From NCBI GenBank assembly GCA_964019135.1, contig OZ025256.1:15693911-15757910 (forward strand): DNA of 64,000 nucleotides. Reading direction: 5' to 3'. Numbering within the stretch: the first letter of the stretch is position 1; the number at the start of each line of letters is the position of its first letter. This stretch comes from Arenicola marina. Lineage: Eukaryota; Annelida; Polychaeta; Arenicolidae. The position numbers and the translations under genes were made by a program. This document shows positions 1 to 12,100 of the stretch, piece after piece. The notes under the pieces are model-generated. The model saw only the letters and a list, made by a program, of their open reading frames with translations, had not been told where the DNA came from and ran no database searches.

Positions 1-365
1 AGGTGTCCGAAATGAGCGCTTTGCCGTTTTGCGGGGAAAGGAATGAATCGGAGGCCACGTATGTGCGCACCCGGGACATTGCAAGGAAAATTCGTTCTCG
101 CAGTCACTTGGCTGCGGCCCATTGTGAGACCAGGTCTAGGGCCCCAGAGGGGCTTTTTCGACACGGCGACACGGCGATTTTTAAAATCGACAACGCGACA
201 TTGGGGTTGTTATAGAATCGACATGCGACATAAGACTTAGCGACACGGCGACATGGAACTTTTCTTAAAATCGACACGCGACATGGACCTTTTCTTAAAA
301 TCGACACGCGACATGGACCTTTTCTTAAAATCGACACGCGACATGGCTACCCCCCCTCAGGGACC
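1..365. repeat. Degenerate short tandem repeat at left edge
   Basis: From about 155 to 345 the motif CGACACGCGACATGG recurs about eight times. The last three copies form a near-perfect 30-bp repeat with TTTTCTTAAAAT. The first 150 bases show nothing recognisable. Confidence 0.75.
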
Positions 366-379
366 CTAGGTCTGGGATA

Positions 380-585
380 AACCCATCTCGCACTCACCAG
401 CTCATTGTGGTGGTGCCCGTGATCAAGGAATCACACTGAATACAATTTTAGCACTTTCCTCATTCAGAAAATCCATCTCTTTGGTGAATATTTTTTTCTA
501 TTTTGAACCCGATAATTGCTTAACAAATGTTGCGCTTACCGCCAAGTAAATCGGCGGAACCTAAGGGTATGTTAATAATACGGTA
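380..585 (+). mobile_element. Degraded copy of the 45109-45350 inverted-repeat element
   Basis: Its interior aligns in order with the element at 45109-45350: the blocks CTCACCAGCTC, GTGGTGGTG, TTTTAGCACTTT, TTCAGAAAATCCA, CCCGATAAT and CAAATGTT all recur in both. The right end is decayed and the left terminal repeat is not recognisable. Confidence 0.65.
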
Positions 586-640
586 ACCCACAATCTTTTG
601 ACCTGTAGCTCTTTTTATCAACTGAGCTAGACAGCCACCC
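575..640 (-). mobile_element. tRNA-derived SINE head fragment
   Basis: The minus strand shows a box A-like TAGCTCAGTTGATAAAAAG followed by CAAAAGATTGTGGGTTACC. It is too short and interrupted to be a functional tRNA gene. Confidence 0.45.
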
Positions 641-932
641 ACCCCGACCCCCTTACCCCCGAAACTCCTTATCCTACCCACCCGTGCAGTCACTTCTCAC
701 TAAATGCGCAGCGGACTGGTATATCGGTCAGTTCACCATAACAATGAGGTCCGATCGATAATACAGATCGCTGAAATATGTCAATATCATCGATTTATTT
801 CATGCGCTAATAAATATATACAAGTGTACATCTTGTGCACACAGACACGGACAACATGTGTGTGTGGGATGTCTTCGCGGTTTCCCGGCCCTTCATTAAT
901 CAATAACATACAATTGTGCGTCCCCAGAAACA

Positions 933-1875
933 GGCGCAGTCCAGGTGTTTATTCGTCACCAGAAACAGGCAATACGCAGTCCAGGTGTTTATTCGTCACC
1001 AGAAACAGGCAATACGCAGTCCAGGTGTTTATTCGTCACCAGAAACAGGCAATACGCAGTCCAGGTGTTTATTCGTCACCAGAAACAGGCAATACGCAGT
1101 CCAGGTGTTTATTCGTCACCAGAAACAGGCAATACGCAGTCCAGGTGTTTATTCGTCACCAGAAACAGGCAATACGCAGTCCAGGTGTTTATTCGTCACC
1201 AGAAACAGGCAATACGCAGTCCAGGTGTTTATTCGTCACCAGAAACAGGCAATACGCAGTCCAGGTGTTTATTCGTCACCAGAAACAGGCAATACGCAGT
1301 CTAGGTGTTTATTCGTCACCAGAAACAGGCAATACGCAGTCCAGGTGTTTATTCGTCACCAGAAACAGGCAATACGCAGTCCAGGTGTTTATTCGTCACC
1401 AGAAACAGGCAATACGCAGTCCAGGTGTTTATTCGTCACCAGAAACAGGCAATACGCAGTCCAGGTGTTTATTCGTCACCAGAAACAGGCAATACGCAGT
1501 CCAGGTGTTTATTCGTCACCAGAAACAGGCAATACGCAGTCCAGGTGTTTATTCGTCACCAGAAACAGGCAATACGCAGTCCAGGTGTTTATTCGTCACC
1601 AGAAACAGGCAATACGCAGTCCAGGTGTTTATTCGTCACCAGAAACAGGCAATACGCAGTCCAGGTGTTTATTCGTCACCAGAAACAGGCAATACGCAGT
1701 CCAGGTGTTTATTCGTCACCAGAAACAGGCAATACGCAGTCCAGGTGTTTATTCGTCACCAGAAACAGGCAATACGCAGTCCAGGTGTTTATTCGTCACC
1801 AGAAACAGGCAATACGCAGTCCAGGTGTTTATTCGTCACCAGAAACAGGCAATACGCAGTCCAGGTGTTTATTCG
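933..1875. repeat. 40-bp minisatellite, about 24 copies
   Basis: The unit contains CCAGGTGTTTATTCGTCACC. Units begin every 40 bases from 941 to 1861, with only one substitution seen (a T at 1302). Since 40 is not a multiple of three and the unit has no stops, three overlapping plus-strand open frames appear; these are artefacts. Confidence 0.97.
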
Positions 1876-2088
1876 CTTGCTACATCAGTGGTCTGATAAC
1901 ATGACAAACGGTCAGCACACTCAGACACAGCTGCTTCACAGGCGATGTGCCTTAACGACATCACAGGATGTTACAGAGAATATCATGTTCCAGACAAGGT
2001 AAAGCATTCATCGATAGGGTCGCAGGAAGTAGCCCACATATTCAGATTCAGATTCACTATCATTTATTCCCCACATAAAGGAGAGTGG

Positions 2089-2340
2089 TATATTCAGGAC
2101 GCTTTAACCACTTTTGGTCATATCGCGTCAATGGGAGCAGGGAGGGAGAGTGAAGGCATGTCCCCGGGGGTAGTAACCCCCTACTCTTTACGAAGAAAGA
2201 CATGTGATCTTTATCCTGCGACCACACAGACATGGCCATAGCGGGGCGCGAACCACCGATTTTCACGTGCCGTTAGGCTCTCAGGTGGCCAGAGCGCTCA
2301 ACGCGAGTGCTCTAACCCACTGAGCTATCGGGGCGGCCCT
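2089..2340 (-). mobile_element. tRNA-derived SINE, family 1, copy 1
   Basis: On the minus strand: tRNA-like head with box A (TAGCTCAGTGGGTTAGAGC) and box B (GGTTCG-type), then a body with GGGGGTTAC, CCCCGGGG, GACGCGATATGACC and GGTTAAAGCGTCCTGAATA. The same body recurs at 4644, 18471, 33995, 39481 and 41153. Confidence 0.85.
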
Positions 2341-2524
2341 GGATCAATGGTAGACAGCCGCTCGGTGAGGTATATCTTACTCTCCGGAGACACGGGATAA
2401 CATGGTCGCCGCAACGAGGGCACGACTACAGGCATTGGCAGAGAGGGACGCGAACCCACGAATGGCTGGCCTGGCAGAGATCATTCCACGACGCTGCTAA
2501 CCATCTTGCGGTATGCAGGGGCTC

Positions 2525-2605
2525 TCCGATGGGGCTCCAACCCGCAACCTGTTGGCTAGCAGTGGCGTACGCTGCCACCACTCGACCACGGCGGCTCCGC
2601 GCGGA
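2525..2605 (-). mobile_element. tRNA-Ser/Leu-like SINE head
   Basis: The minus strand reads GCCGTGGTCGAGTGGTGGC then GGTTGCGGGTTGGAGCCCC, resembling boxes A and B of a class II tRNA. A second B-box-like motif lies near 2450. No fold closes as a full tRNA by eye. Confidence 0.45.
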
Positions 2606-2866
2606 GATTACTAAAGCACGGAAGGACGACCAGCAAAACGCCCCGGAGAAACGTCAAGCCTATATCACTGACACACCAGTGCGGCGATGCATCATGGGAC
2701 ACTTCCTGCAATCCCGATCTTTTTGTTTTTAGTATGCATTAAATGGATCTAGGGGTGAAAAATAACTGACACGCTTTGAATTAATCTTGAATTGACGCAT
2801 ATCACCAGACGTCAAATCAAATCAAAATTGTTCCCTACGCCAATCACTCTGTTTTCAATATCGCGG

Positions 2867-3043
2867 GTCACGTGACTGTCAGCGCCCAGGTTCCCCCAGC
2901 GTCGGGTCTCAGTCAAGTGCAGTCACGTGATCATAAGCGGTTCAAGGAGGCACGGGGTGTTCAGTCACGTGACGGGCGCGCTGATCACGGGGTGTTCAGT
3001 CACGTGACGGGCGTGGTGGTCACGGGGGGTTTGGTCACGTGAC
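2867..3043. promoter_or_regulatory. Cluster of five CACGTG palindromes
   Basis: GTCACGTGAC occurs at 2867, 2964, 2999 and 3034, and GTCACGTGAT at 2922. The last three are spaced 35 bp apart in a short tandem duplication. The ten-base palindrome matches the consensus for USF/MITF/TFEB (CLEAR element). The cluster lies in the OXR1 intron after the 3643-3805 exon. Binding is inferred only from motif match. Confidence 0.6.
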
Positions 3044-3642
3044 GTGGGAAGCGGGGGGGGGGGAAGGATTACGGGGTGAGACGGGTGGTTTGGCGTTTTC
3101 GGCCACCTTTGTACACATACTCGTTAAACCGGGCCGAAGAACCCCTGGCGCAACGAGATGAAAAGAGGACATCCATCCGAGGCAGGTGGCGTTTAAACCA
3201 ACAAAACAAAACAGGGCTTTTATAGTGGCTAACATTATCTCTGATGTATTACTCGAAAATATCCCAATTACCCCCCAAAACTTCACAGGGAAAGGATCGG
3301 TATGAAGCCGCTCGTTACGGGTGAAGCATGAGATAGACACCGGCACACAAGGAGTGCATATAGCTATAAATTCTTGCATTATTACAACAACGTTGAATTA
3401 CATGTCTGTGCATGTAGGGGCCTACCAATGGTACGCAAAATACGTTATAACTTGCTTAAGCCTGGTTTAAAGATGAATACAGTAAGAGCCGTACACGTAC
3501 AAACCAACCAGCGAAATACCTTTTTTTTTTAATCCCAAACCTCGTAATTCAAGTTTCTCAAATACAAAAGTGTGATACAAAAATCTCAAATATAATCAAT
3601 ATAACGCGAGAACAAGCAACAAAAATCGGGAAATATACTGAC

Positions 3643-3805
3643 TTGTCACGAGGGATGGAGAACCAGTACTCCGGTTTCCGCTTGTTCTTCATGTAGGACT
3701 CGATGGGACATGTCTTGGAGATCCTCTTGTTTCTGGGGATACCGATCCGGAGACACAGGTACAGCGGGGGATCATCGTAGCGGGTCGCCGGCCGCGGCAC
3801 CAATT
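3643..3805 (-). CDS. OXR1: OXR1 exon: conserved block before TLDc
   Basis: Acceptor GTGATCCAG before 3805, donor GTGACAA|GTCAGTATA after 3643. It encodes ELVPRPATRYDDPPLYLCLR, then IGIPRNKRISKTCPIESYM and KPEYWFSIPRDK. This matches human OXR1 FLCLRVGKPMRKTF and HEYWFAVPQER, and NCOA7 QPEYWFAVPRER. The next exon, towards the TLDc domain, lies beyond position 1; I found no further OXR1 exon in 1-3642. Confidence 0.92.
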
Positions 3806-6800
3806 CTGGATCACAGAGGGAGGAAATATTACACGTACATACATCACACCCTGCAGTTTCTGCCCCAATTATCGCCTACAATATACATCACACCCTGTGG
3901 CAGTATCCAAACACGGCAGCTTTCTCCTCCAATAATCGCCCTCAGTATACGTCATACCCGACGCTACAGCTTCTGTCCGAATTATCGCCTTCTGTATACG
4001 TCACATACTGTGGGAGTATCTCGACGCTGCAGCTTCTGCCCCATTATCGCCTTCTGTATACGTCACACACTGTGGGAGTATCTCGACGCTGCAGCTTTTG
4101 CCCCAAATATCGCCCACAGTATACGTCACACCCTTTTGCAGAATCCAAACGCTGCTGCTCCCCCAATTATCGCCCGCATTACAACCACACAAAGCATACA
4201 GAAAATTTCACAAAATTGTAGGGTCTAGCCCAGATTTTTAAGGTTTTCGTCGTGAAAACAACACCAACAAGTATAAATAAGCCCATAAATGGAATCATGC
4301 AACACACACAGACAGCTAAGCTTGAAAGCATTGACTCACACATTCACGGAATGTTTTAGCGATAGTAGTAAGTAACTTCATCCAACGTACACAATTTTAC
4401 CTATTGGCTCAGTCTTACATATAAGGAATGTAAAACCACAGGAGTATTTAGCAAGACTATTAGGGTACACTGAGGTAAGCGCATACAACACACACGCCGT
4501 CAGACACATACCGTGATTCTTAAACACTGAACAGTAACTACTGGGGCATGTAACGAGGGATACTCGAGAGATAGATTCAGAGACAGACTGGGTAATTCAG
4601 CGATTTCAAACCACACGCGGAAAAGCGAGTTGATTGTACGTTTTAACCAATTCTGGTCATATCGCGCCATGTCCCCGGGGTAACCCCCTACTCTTTGCGA
4701 AGAAGGACATGGGATCTTTATCCTGCGACCACACAGATATGGTCACAGCAGGGCTCGAGCCACCGATCCACGTGCCGTTAGACTCGTTAGGTGGCCAGAG
4801 CGCTCAATGCGAGCGTTCTAACGCACTGAGCTATCAGGGCGATCCTTGCACAAACGGAATTAAAATTGATGGAGATTATTGTGAAACTGTGCCAATCTGC
4901 TTGACTGTTACATGCTGTGTGCGTGTGGGAGCCACCCTGCGGCCTATAAGGTAGCGCGGAGAGAGACGCTGTCTGCACACACGGCGCCGATAGCTGCGCT
5001 ACTCCTACTCCTGGTAGACGGTAGACACCCAATATTTGCCCAAGGACAGACGGGAGTCGCCAGCATGAACATGACGTGTCAAGGAACTCTAATCACGTGT
5101 TTTACAGGGGCGTATCTAAGCGGGGGGGGGGGGGCTAGGGGGGTAGGGGGGTTGACCATACACTGTAAAAGTCGGGTTCTCCGAGCGCAACAGAGAGCAA
5201 CCCCCGCCCCCCCCCCCCCTTGCAAATTCCTAGATATGCCCCTGTTGTATATCAGACCGGATATGACAGGAAGAATAAGTCTCGATTGTACAACAGCACC
5301 ATTAGATATCACAAAGATAGATTGAACAACGTTATCGCAAGATATCATAATGATAGAGCGTACAACATTATCACAAGATATCATAATGATATCACAAGGA
5401 TATATTGTACAACATAACAACAAGACATCACAAAGATAGATTTACAACACCATCACAAGATATCACAAAGATAGATTTACAACACCATCACAAGATATCA
5501 TAATGATATCACACAGATAGAGTGTACATTGCCACATGCTATATCCGATATCACAGATAGAGTGTACATTGCCTTATGCTATATCAGATATCGCAGAGAC
5601 CCATGACACAACATTACAAAAGGAGATCAAAACATATCAGAAAGACGACACATTACCAGATCAGTGGCCCAACATTACCACATGACATCGAATAAATCAC
5701 AAACATTCACTCAAAATCATACGAATATCATTCCAAACTGAGCGGCACGAACCACATTAAAGCGAGCCCTTCATACTAACCCAGTTCTGAAAATAAAATA
5801 CGAAAGATCGCATTACATGAGGGCAAAAAAGTTTAATAAATGATATTTTTGTAGCAGTAGTTTTTTTCAGGTTGTCACCAATCACGTGATAGCCAACGGG
5901 TTTGATGATATCACCGCTACAGAACGCAAAGAGCGCCGCATCTGGCCATCAAGGCTAAGAGTCATCCCACAGTTGTAAACCTAAACTTAAAATATACCTC
6001 TTTCCAATAATTTTTTGGGAAAACAAAAGCCGGAGGCAAATAAGGACAGCCAGCGCAAAGACGCAATTCAGTGCAAGTTTTAAGCTGTCACTACCGCACT
6101 ATACAAGAATTCACACAAACAAATTGCGCCAAAACATTCCCGCTCGGACGTATCAAAAGTAAAGTCTAGAATTTGGTTGAAAGCAAGATATGAGGACGAA
6201 AAACCTATCAAAGATGTCTAAGGCTGAAAAAGCATGAAGCATGAAATACCTTCAAAAAGATTAAAATTCAAGCAGGCAAGTTAAAATTAAAATGTTTGAG
6301 TCAACAACAAAAATTGTTTAACTTGTCAACTTTAATAACAGAGGTTGGAGAAACTGCGCCAAAATGGTGAAAAATATCCCCACAAAGAGCATTCACAAAG
6401 TGAGGACCAAGTGCCAGACAGATGCAACCCTTACCATCGAGGGACTGGAAGAGCTCGGGTTTATCGTTCAACTTAACGATGTTTTCCACCTCCACCTCCA
6501 TATCGTGCAGCGTCTTACTCTTTCTGTCGTTCCCAGAATGCACTTCCGACCCTGAAAGACGCGTTGATGGACTGGCCGCTGTGGGGTCCCTGTGACGAAA
6601 CACCACAGCCTCGTTCTGGGCATTGGCGTTGGCGGCAACGTCCCCAGTAGTGACGTCATCCTGAGGGCCCACGTGCCCGCGGCCGAAGAGACCGCTGGAG
6701 AAATCCACAAAGCTGCTGAAGTTAGGCGAACCGGGGAACGAGCCACTGATAGAGTCAGCGATCGAGCCTCCGATGGAGGTCACGGAGCCGAGCGTCCGGC

Positions 6801-9140
6801 TGAGGAGACCCGGATGTTGATGTTGCTGTGGCGACGAAGACGGCTGCGGGGATCCGGACCCGGCCGACCCGGCCCTGTCGTGGGGGGATCCCGGCGGCAC
6901 CTGCTGCGTGGGGCTCGGGGTGGGGCTCAGGCGGTGGAGGCCCTCGCCGTGGCCCGCCCCCGCCGTCCCTGTCCCACCCGGAGAACCAGCGTCGTTCTCA
7001 GACAGCAAATCCTCGTATTGAAAGTACGCGATGTTTCCGATTTGCATGCGCGGGGTGACTGAGGAGGCTCCAGGGGGTCTGTCCGCGGGGCTGGAATCCT
7101 GCGTCGGCGCCCCGTCCCCCATCTCACACACCGTGTTGCTATTGGCATCCGCTCCGCCCCCCGCCGGCCGCCCGGCGCGCCCCCCACCGCCATTGGCGTT
7201 GCTGTCGCTGACGGCCGCCGAGGCATTGTCCGGGAAACTGTCAGTGCGGCCGGCCTTGGCGGACCCCGAGGAGGAGCAAGATGAGGCGGAAGTGACGACA
7301 TCGGGTCCGGAATCCAATCCCATTTTGTCTTTTTTGTCGTCGCATGAGGCATGAGTTCTGAGATCTGCAGGTTTTCCCGACGAAGGGGGACTCGCACCAT
7401 TGTCAAGTGTGCCGACGAGGGACGCCGACCTACCAGTGGCGCCCTCTGTCGGAGGAACGCCCGAGGATCGCCCGGGAGGAGGCGCTTGTAGCTTGGGCAG
7501 CGGGCTTTCATCGACAGCGACCCCTACCGGCTGAGAGTGATATGTCTCCCGCTCCGCCTTGTGACCTTCATCTTCACTCGAATCGCTCTCGGTTTCATCA
7601 CCAATAGCAACCAGCGGCTTGCGTTCGCCGGCGACGCCTTCCTTCTCCGTGACCTCTGACCTCATCCTGGCCAACTCGGATAACTTCAAGGGTGACGTAG
7701 TTCCGGTGGGCGAGAGGCTCAACCCCAGAGCACCGCACGAACAGACGCTGTCGCTGCGCGTCATACGGGTACCCTTCCGCTCCGGGATGGCCTTCCCGAC
7801 TTCCCCGACAGCCTCCTCGGCGACTTCCGGTGGACTCTCGATTCCTTTCGTGTACATCGGGCAGGTGGCGGAGTGGTATATCTCAGGCTTTGGCTGGTCA
7901 GCGTTATTACTGCAAACACCCAAAGCAGAAAGCCATGGGGGACAAACCATAATAATTAATTGATGACAGTAACCGATCTGCATGTACTGTCCACTTCATA
8001 ACATACAATAAAGACACATGAATATTTACAAATTTGGACAGACATTGCGCACAAAATAATAGGGAGAATTTAATACAGTGACCTTGACCTAATGTTAATT
8101 ACATATATTGACCTTGACGTGATTTCAACTGAATAATGCAGTCCTTGACGTCATTTCAATTGAATAATGCGCTGACCTTGACGTCATTTCACTTGCATAA
8201 TGCGCTGACCTTGACGTCATTTCAATTGCATAATGCACTGACCTTGACGTCATTTCAATGGCATAATGCACTGACCTTGACGTCATTTCAATGGCATAAT
8301 GCACTGACCTTGACGTCAATACAACTGCATAATGAACTGACCGTGACCTCATTTCAATTGCATAATGCACTGACCTTGACGTCATTTCAATGGCATAATG
8401 CACTGACCTTGACGTCATTTCAATGGCATAATGCACTGACCTTGACGTCAATACAACTGCATAATGAACTGACCGTGACCTCATTTCAATTGCATAATGA
8501 ACTGACCGTGACCTCATTTAAATTGCATAATGCACTGACCTTATCTAAACCAAAGCCCCTTTTCTTTATCTCCCGAGCTCCGCTTACCTGATGAATTATC
8601 GTCTAACCTTTACCATTCATTTGACGGTGACATAAACCCAGACCCACACCCGGCATGGCGACCCCTGGCTGACCTTGACTTCTTGCGGTTCATGGCTGCG
8701 ATGTCGTGGTACATGGCGGCCGAGATGACGGTGTCCATGGGAGCGATCATTCCGTACTCGTCGGCGCCCCGGTCCATCACCAGCGGGTCGGACACGTTGG
8801 GGTCAAACATAATGGCGTTGGGGGTCACCAGGAGCACCCCTTTCACCACTCCCTGGACGCACACACACACAGAACGATATGAAACAGGAACGGTCGTGTT
8901 GAGCAAGTGAAGGTTAAATTAGGTCGCTGGCGACCAACTAGGCGGATCTACGGTCATTGCGACTGACTTACGAGAAATGCGACATACGATAATTGCGACT
9001 TACGACAATTACGACTTACCAAAATTACGAAATGCGGCAATTATGACTCGGAAGAATCTCACGAGATTTACGGATTTTAACGAAACCGTCACTTTTTACA
9101 TTAGAAGACCTAGCATCAGGCTATAAGGGGTATCCTCCAG

Positions 9141-9197
<57 letters not shown>

Positions 9198-12100
9198 AAT
9201 ACATTATGTATAAAATTTTTCACATTGTAACTGCTTTCCCGAAAAAAGTTACAATGTACCTTTACAATGTAACATGATGCACAAATATAGATCTACAGAT
9301 ATACTGCACACTGACCTCTCCATCTGTGATATGTTTCACGCTGACTTTACAATGTACCTTTACAATGTAACATGGTGCACAAATAAAGATCTACAGATAT
9401 ACTGCACACTGACCTCTCCATCTGTGATATGTTTGACGCTGACTTTACAATGTACCTTTACAATGTAACATGATGCACAAATAAAGATCTGCAGATATAT
9501 TGCACACTGACCTCTCCATCTGTGATATGTTTGACGCTGACTTTACAATGTACCTTTACAATGTGACATGATGCACAAATAAAGATCTGCAGATATACTG
9601 CACACTGACCTCTCCATCTGTGATATGTTTCACGCTGACTTTACAATGTACCTTTACAATGTGACATGATGCACAAATAAAGATCTACAGATATACTGCA
9701 CACTGACCTCTCCATCTGTGATATGTTTGACGCTGACTTTGATGAAGCGTTCGAAGCACTCGTCGTCCAGTCGCTTGACCTCCTCCTCCCCCAGCGGCCT
9801 CGGCGGCGGCGTCTCCGGCTCGCCGCTCAGTCGGAGGCGCTCGGCAATCCCCGGCCCTTTCCGCTCAGCAAGCTTCACCAGCGGGATCTCCTACAATGCG
9901 GAATGGCCACGCGCGATGTGAAAATCATCGAAATTGTTGTGCATATCGAGTGAGTTGTGCGTGTGTGCGTGCGTGGGATGAGGATGACGGGGGGGGGTGG
10001 GGGGGGATCCTAGATATATATCCCAATACCTAGAATGGATACAAATATTCTGAAGAGCAGTCGTTTTCCTTCGTACCAGAAAGTGGCGCTCCATACCAGG
10101 GTCTTATGGTTGGCACTCCGCGGGACTTGATCCAGGTTACCATACATTGATACAGGTAGATCCAGGACATTCTCCCCGGTGAATTCATAATGACTTCATC
10201 TGAAGCATTAGGCTACTGGACGAATATGAACCACAATAGCACGAATAGTCAATTTTCAATGTTACTAATTTTGTTAACTATAATGTGAAGAAGCGCGAAA
10301 AGGCAATGCCGCATTTACATCTGTGCTATTGTGCTTATTGATACTGAAAGAATAACTAACTTGACCTTATGTTTTGAAGGGAGTATTTAATGGATTATTA
10401 TAATAAAATCCAAATTTCTTGTCGCAATGAAGCATCGTGGTCGTCGTAATTCTTATTTAAGAGCGGGTGCATCAGAGTAAATGAAACGGTGCTGTTGCCA
10501 TGGATACGTCATGGAGTGCAAAGACATCAGAGCATGCGGTCGCACTGAAAAATGCATAACTTAAAACTGGAATTTTCTTATATTGTGTAACATAACTTAA
10601 ACTTAAGACAATCATTTTGTACAACACATTTTGATTTTTTTTCTCTTAAGTGCGAGCTTCTGATCTCCAAAATGTTTTTCTCCAAACATATCAGAATATG
10701 AACACAAGAAAATTCCTGTTTTTCACTCAGAGCATTTTCATCATTTTTTTTTAGATAGGCCAAGTATTTCGATGGGAGCAGCAAGGATGGTCTACAAACA
10801 GAATCCGGATACTACCAGTATATATATATAACCTACATAATGACTACTCGAGTACGCATTGGTAACAGCAAATCAGCTATATTACAAACCCATAAGAACA
10901 ACATCGCCTTATCAGTTAGGTTTATAGTACCTAAACAACTTCAAGACTACCTCTTGTAAAGTATGTCAAATGATAAAATATAACACCTTCCAGCAGCTGT
11001 GTGTGGGCTCGCAACCCCAAGTGAGGTATGGAGCGCCGTTTACACCACAAATAGTTAATTACATAATATCCCTGACTAGCACCTCAGTTGGCGTCAGGAT
11101 AAACTCATACATACATCATGTGTAATATTAAGTTACATTGCAAAAATGAAGGATTATTTTTCAAATATCCTGTAAGGTTACTTCGTAAAACTTTAAAGAT
11201 GGCGGCTTCGAACACTATAGAGGGCGCTGCTATTTGCGCGCCACGTGCATATCACGCAAATCCTGGTCAAATCCTCGTTCATCTCGTCCGTTAATACAAA
11301 GACACGACTGCATGGCCAGTTGACTCAAATACGTTTGATAATTTATCAGAAAACATAATTTTTTCGTTGGTAATCACTCCTGGCAAACCAACTGAAGGTC
11401 ACACTGTGGGGTGTTGAAGGCCAAATCCCCATTGTCTCAGGCGGCGACAACCCAGGGTAATTGCGCACTTATCTACAGGACAACGAGTTACTTTACAACG
11501 TCTGTGTGCGGTATTGCCTTACAAAAGTGATTCGTCCAATATAGAACTGCAAAATTTGACTTAAAGGACACGTATCCATCTGGCCTTTACAAAGCGTACC
11601 AGAAACGTAAGTATGTGTAGAATGTTCGCTTTGTCGGGACGGACACAAAAGTCAAAGTAAGAGGAAATGTTACTGAAAAACCTAAACGCATGTGGTAACA
11701 GCGTCTGTCCATACGGTCATGCAAACAATGACAGATAGGGTGGGTGCGCTAGGGCGACGGGCTGGGAGAGGGGGGGGGCAGTGTGCGGGGCGGAGTGGGG
11801 CGGAGCGGGGCGGAGCGGGGCGGTCTGGATGAACGGGGGGGAGGGGGCGGGGGACGGGAGAAAGGAACTATGGTGTCCACAAAAGGAGTATTTGGGAATC
11901 CGCAAGCATTTTCTCAAGGCCACGTTGTTTGTTAGTAGACAGATATATCATAAATTCCAAACTGGAGTTTGGAATTATAATATAATAACTCCACGGAATT
12001 ATAATGAAATCCACGAAATGCTTCACAGAAAGTCTCTTCGTTATGGATGTAAGTACTTCATTTAATTCAGCAAACTAAGTTGTTCGATAAAAAACGGATT

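Noticed and set aside
933-1875. Possible CRISPR-like array
   Set aside because: No unique spacers: units are contiguous and identical, and the context is animal intron.
704-2002. 432-codon plus-strand open frame
   Set aside because: It is the 40-bp minisatellite read through; all three frames are open and the peptide is a 40-residue cycle of the same DNA.
1-3642. Search for the OXR1 TLDc exons
   Set aside because: No minus-strand frame here resembles the TLDc motifs (such as YPWxLxY or GGGGGxFALWLD), so the domain must lie left of the window.
6592-7511. Long frames on the opposite strand and in other frames of the large OXR1 exon
   Set aside because: They are shadows of the GC-rich coding exon, whose frame is fixed by matching splice phases at both ends.
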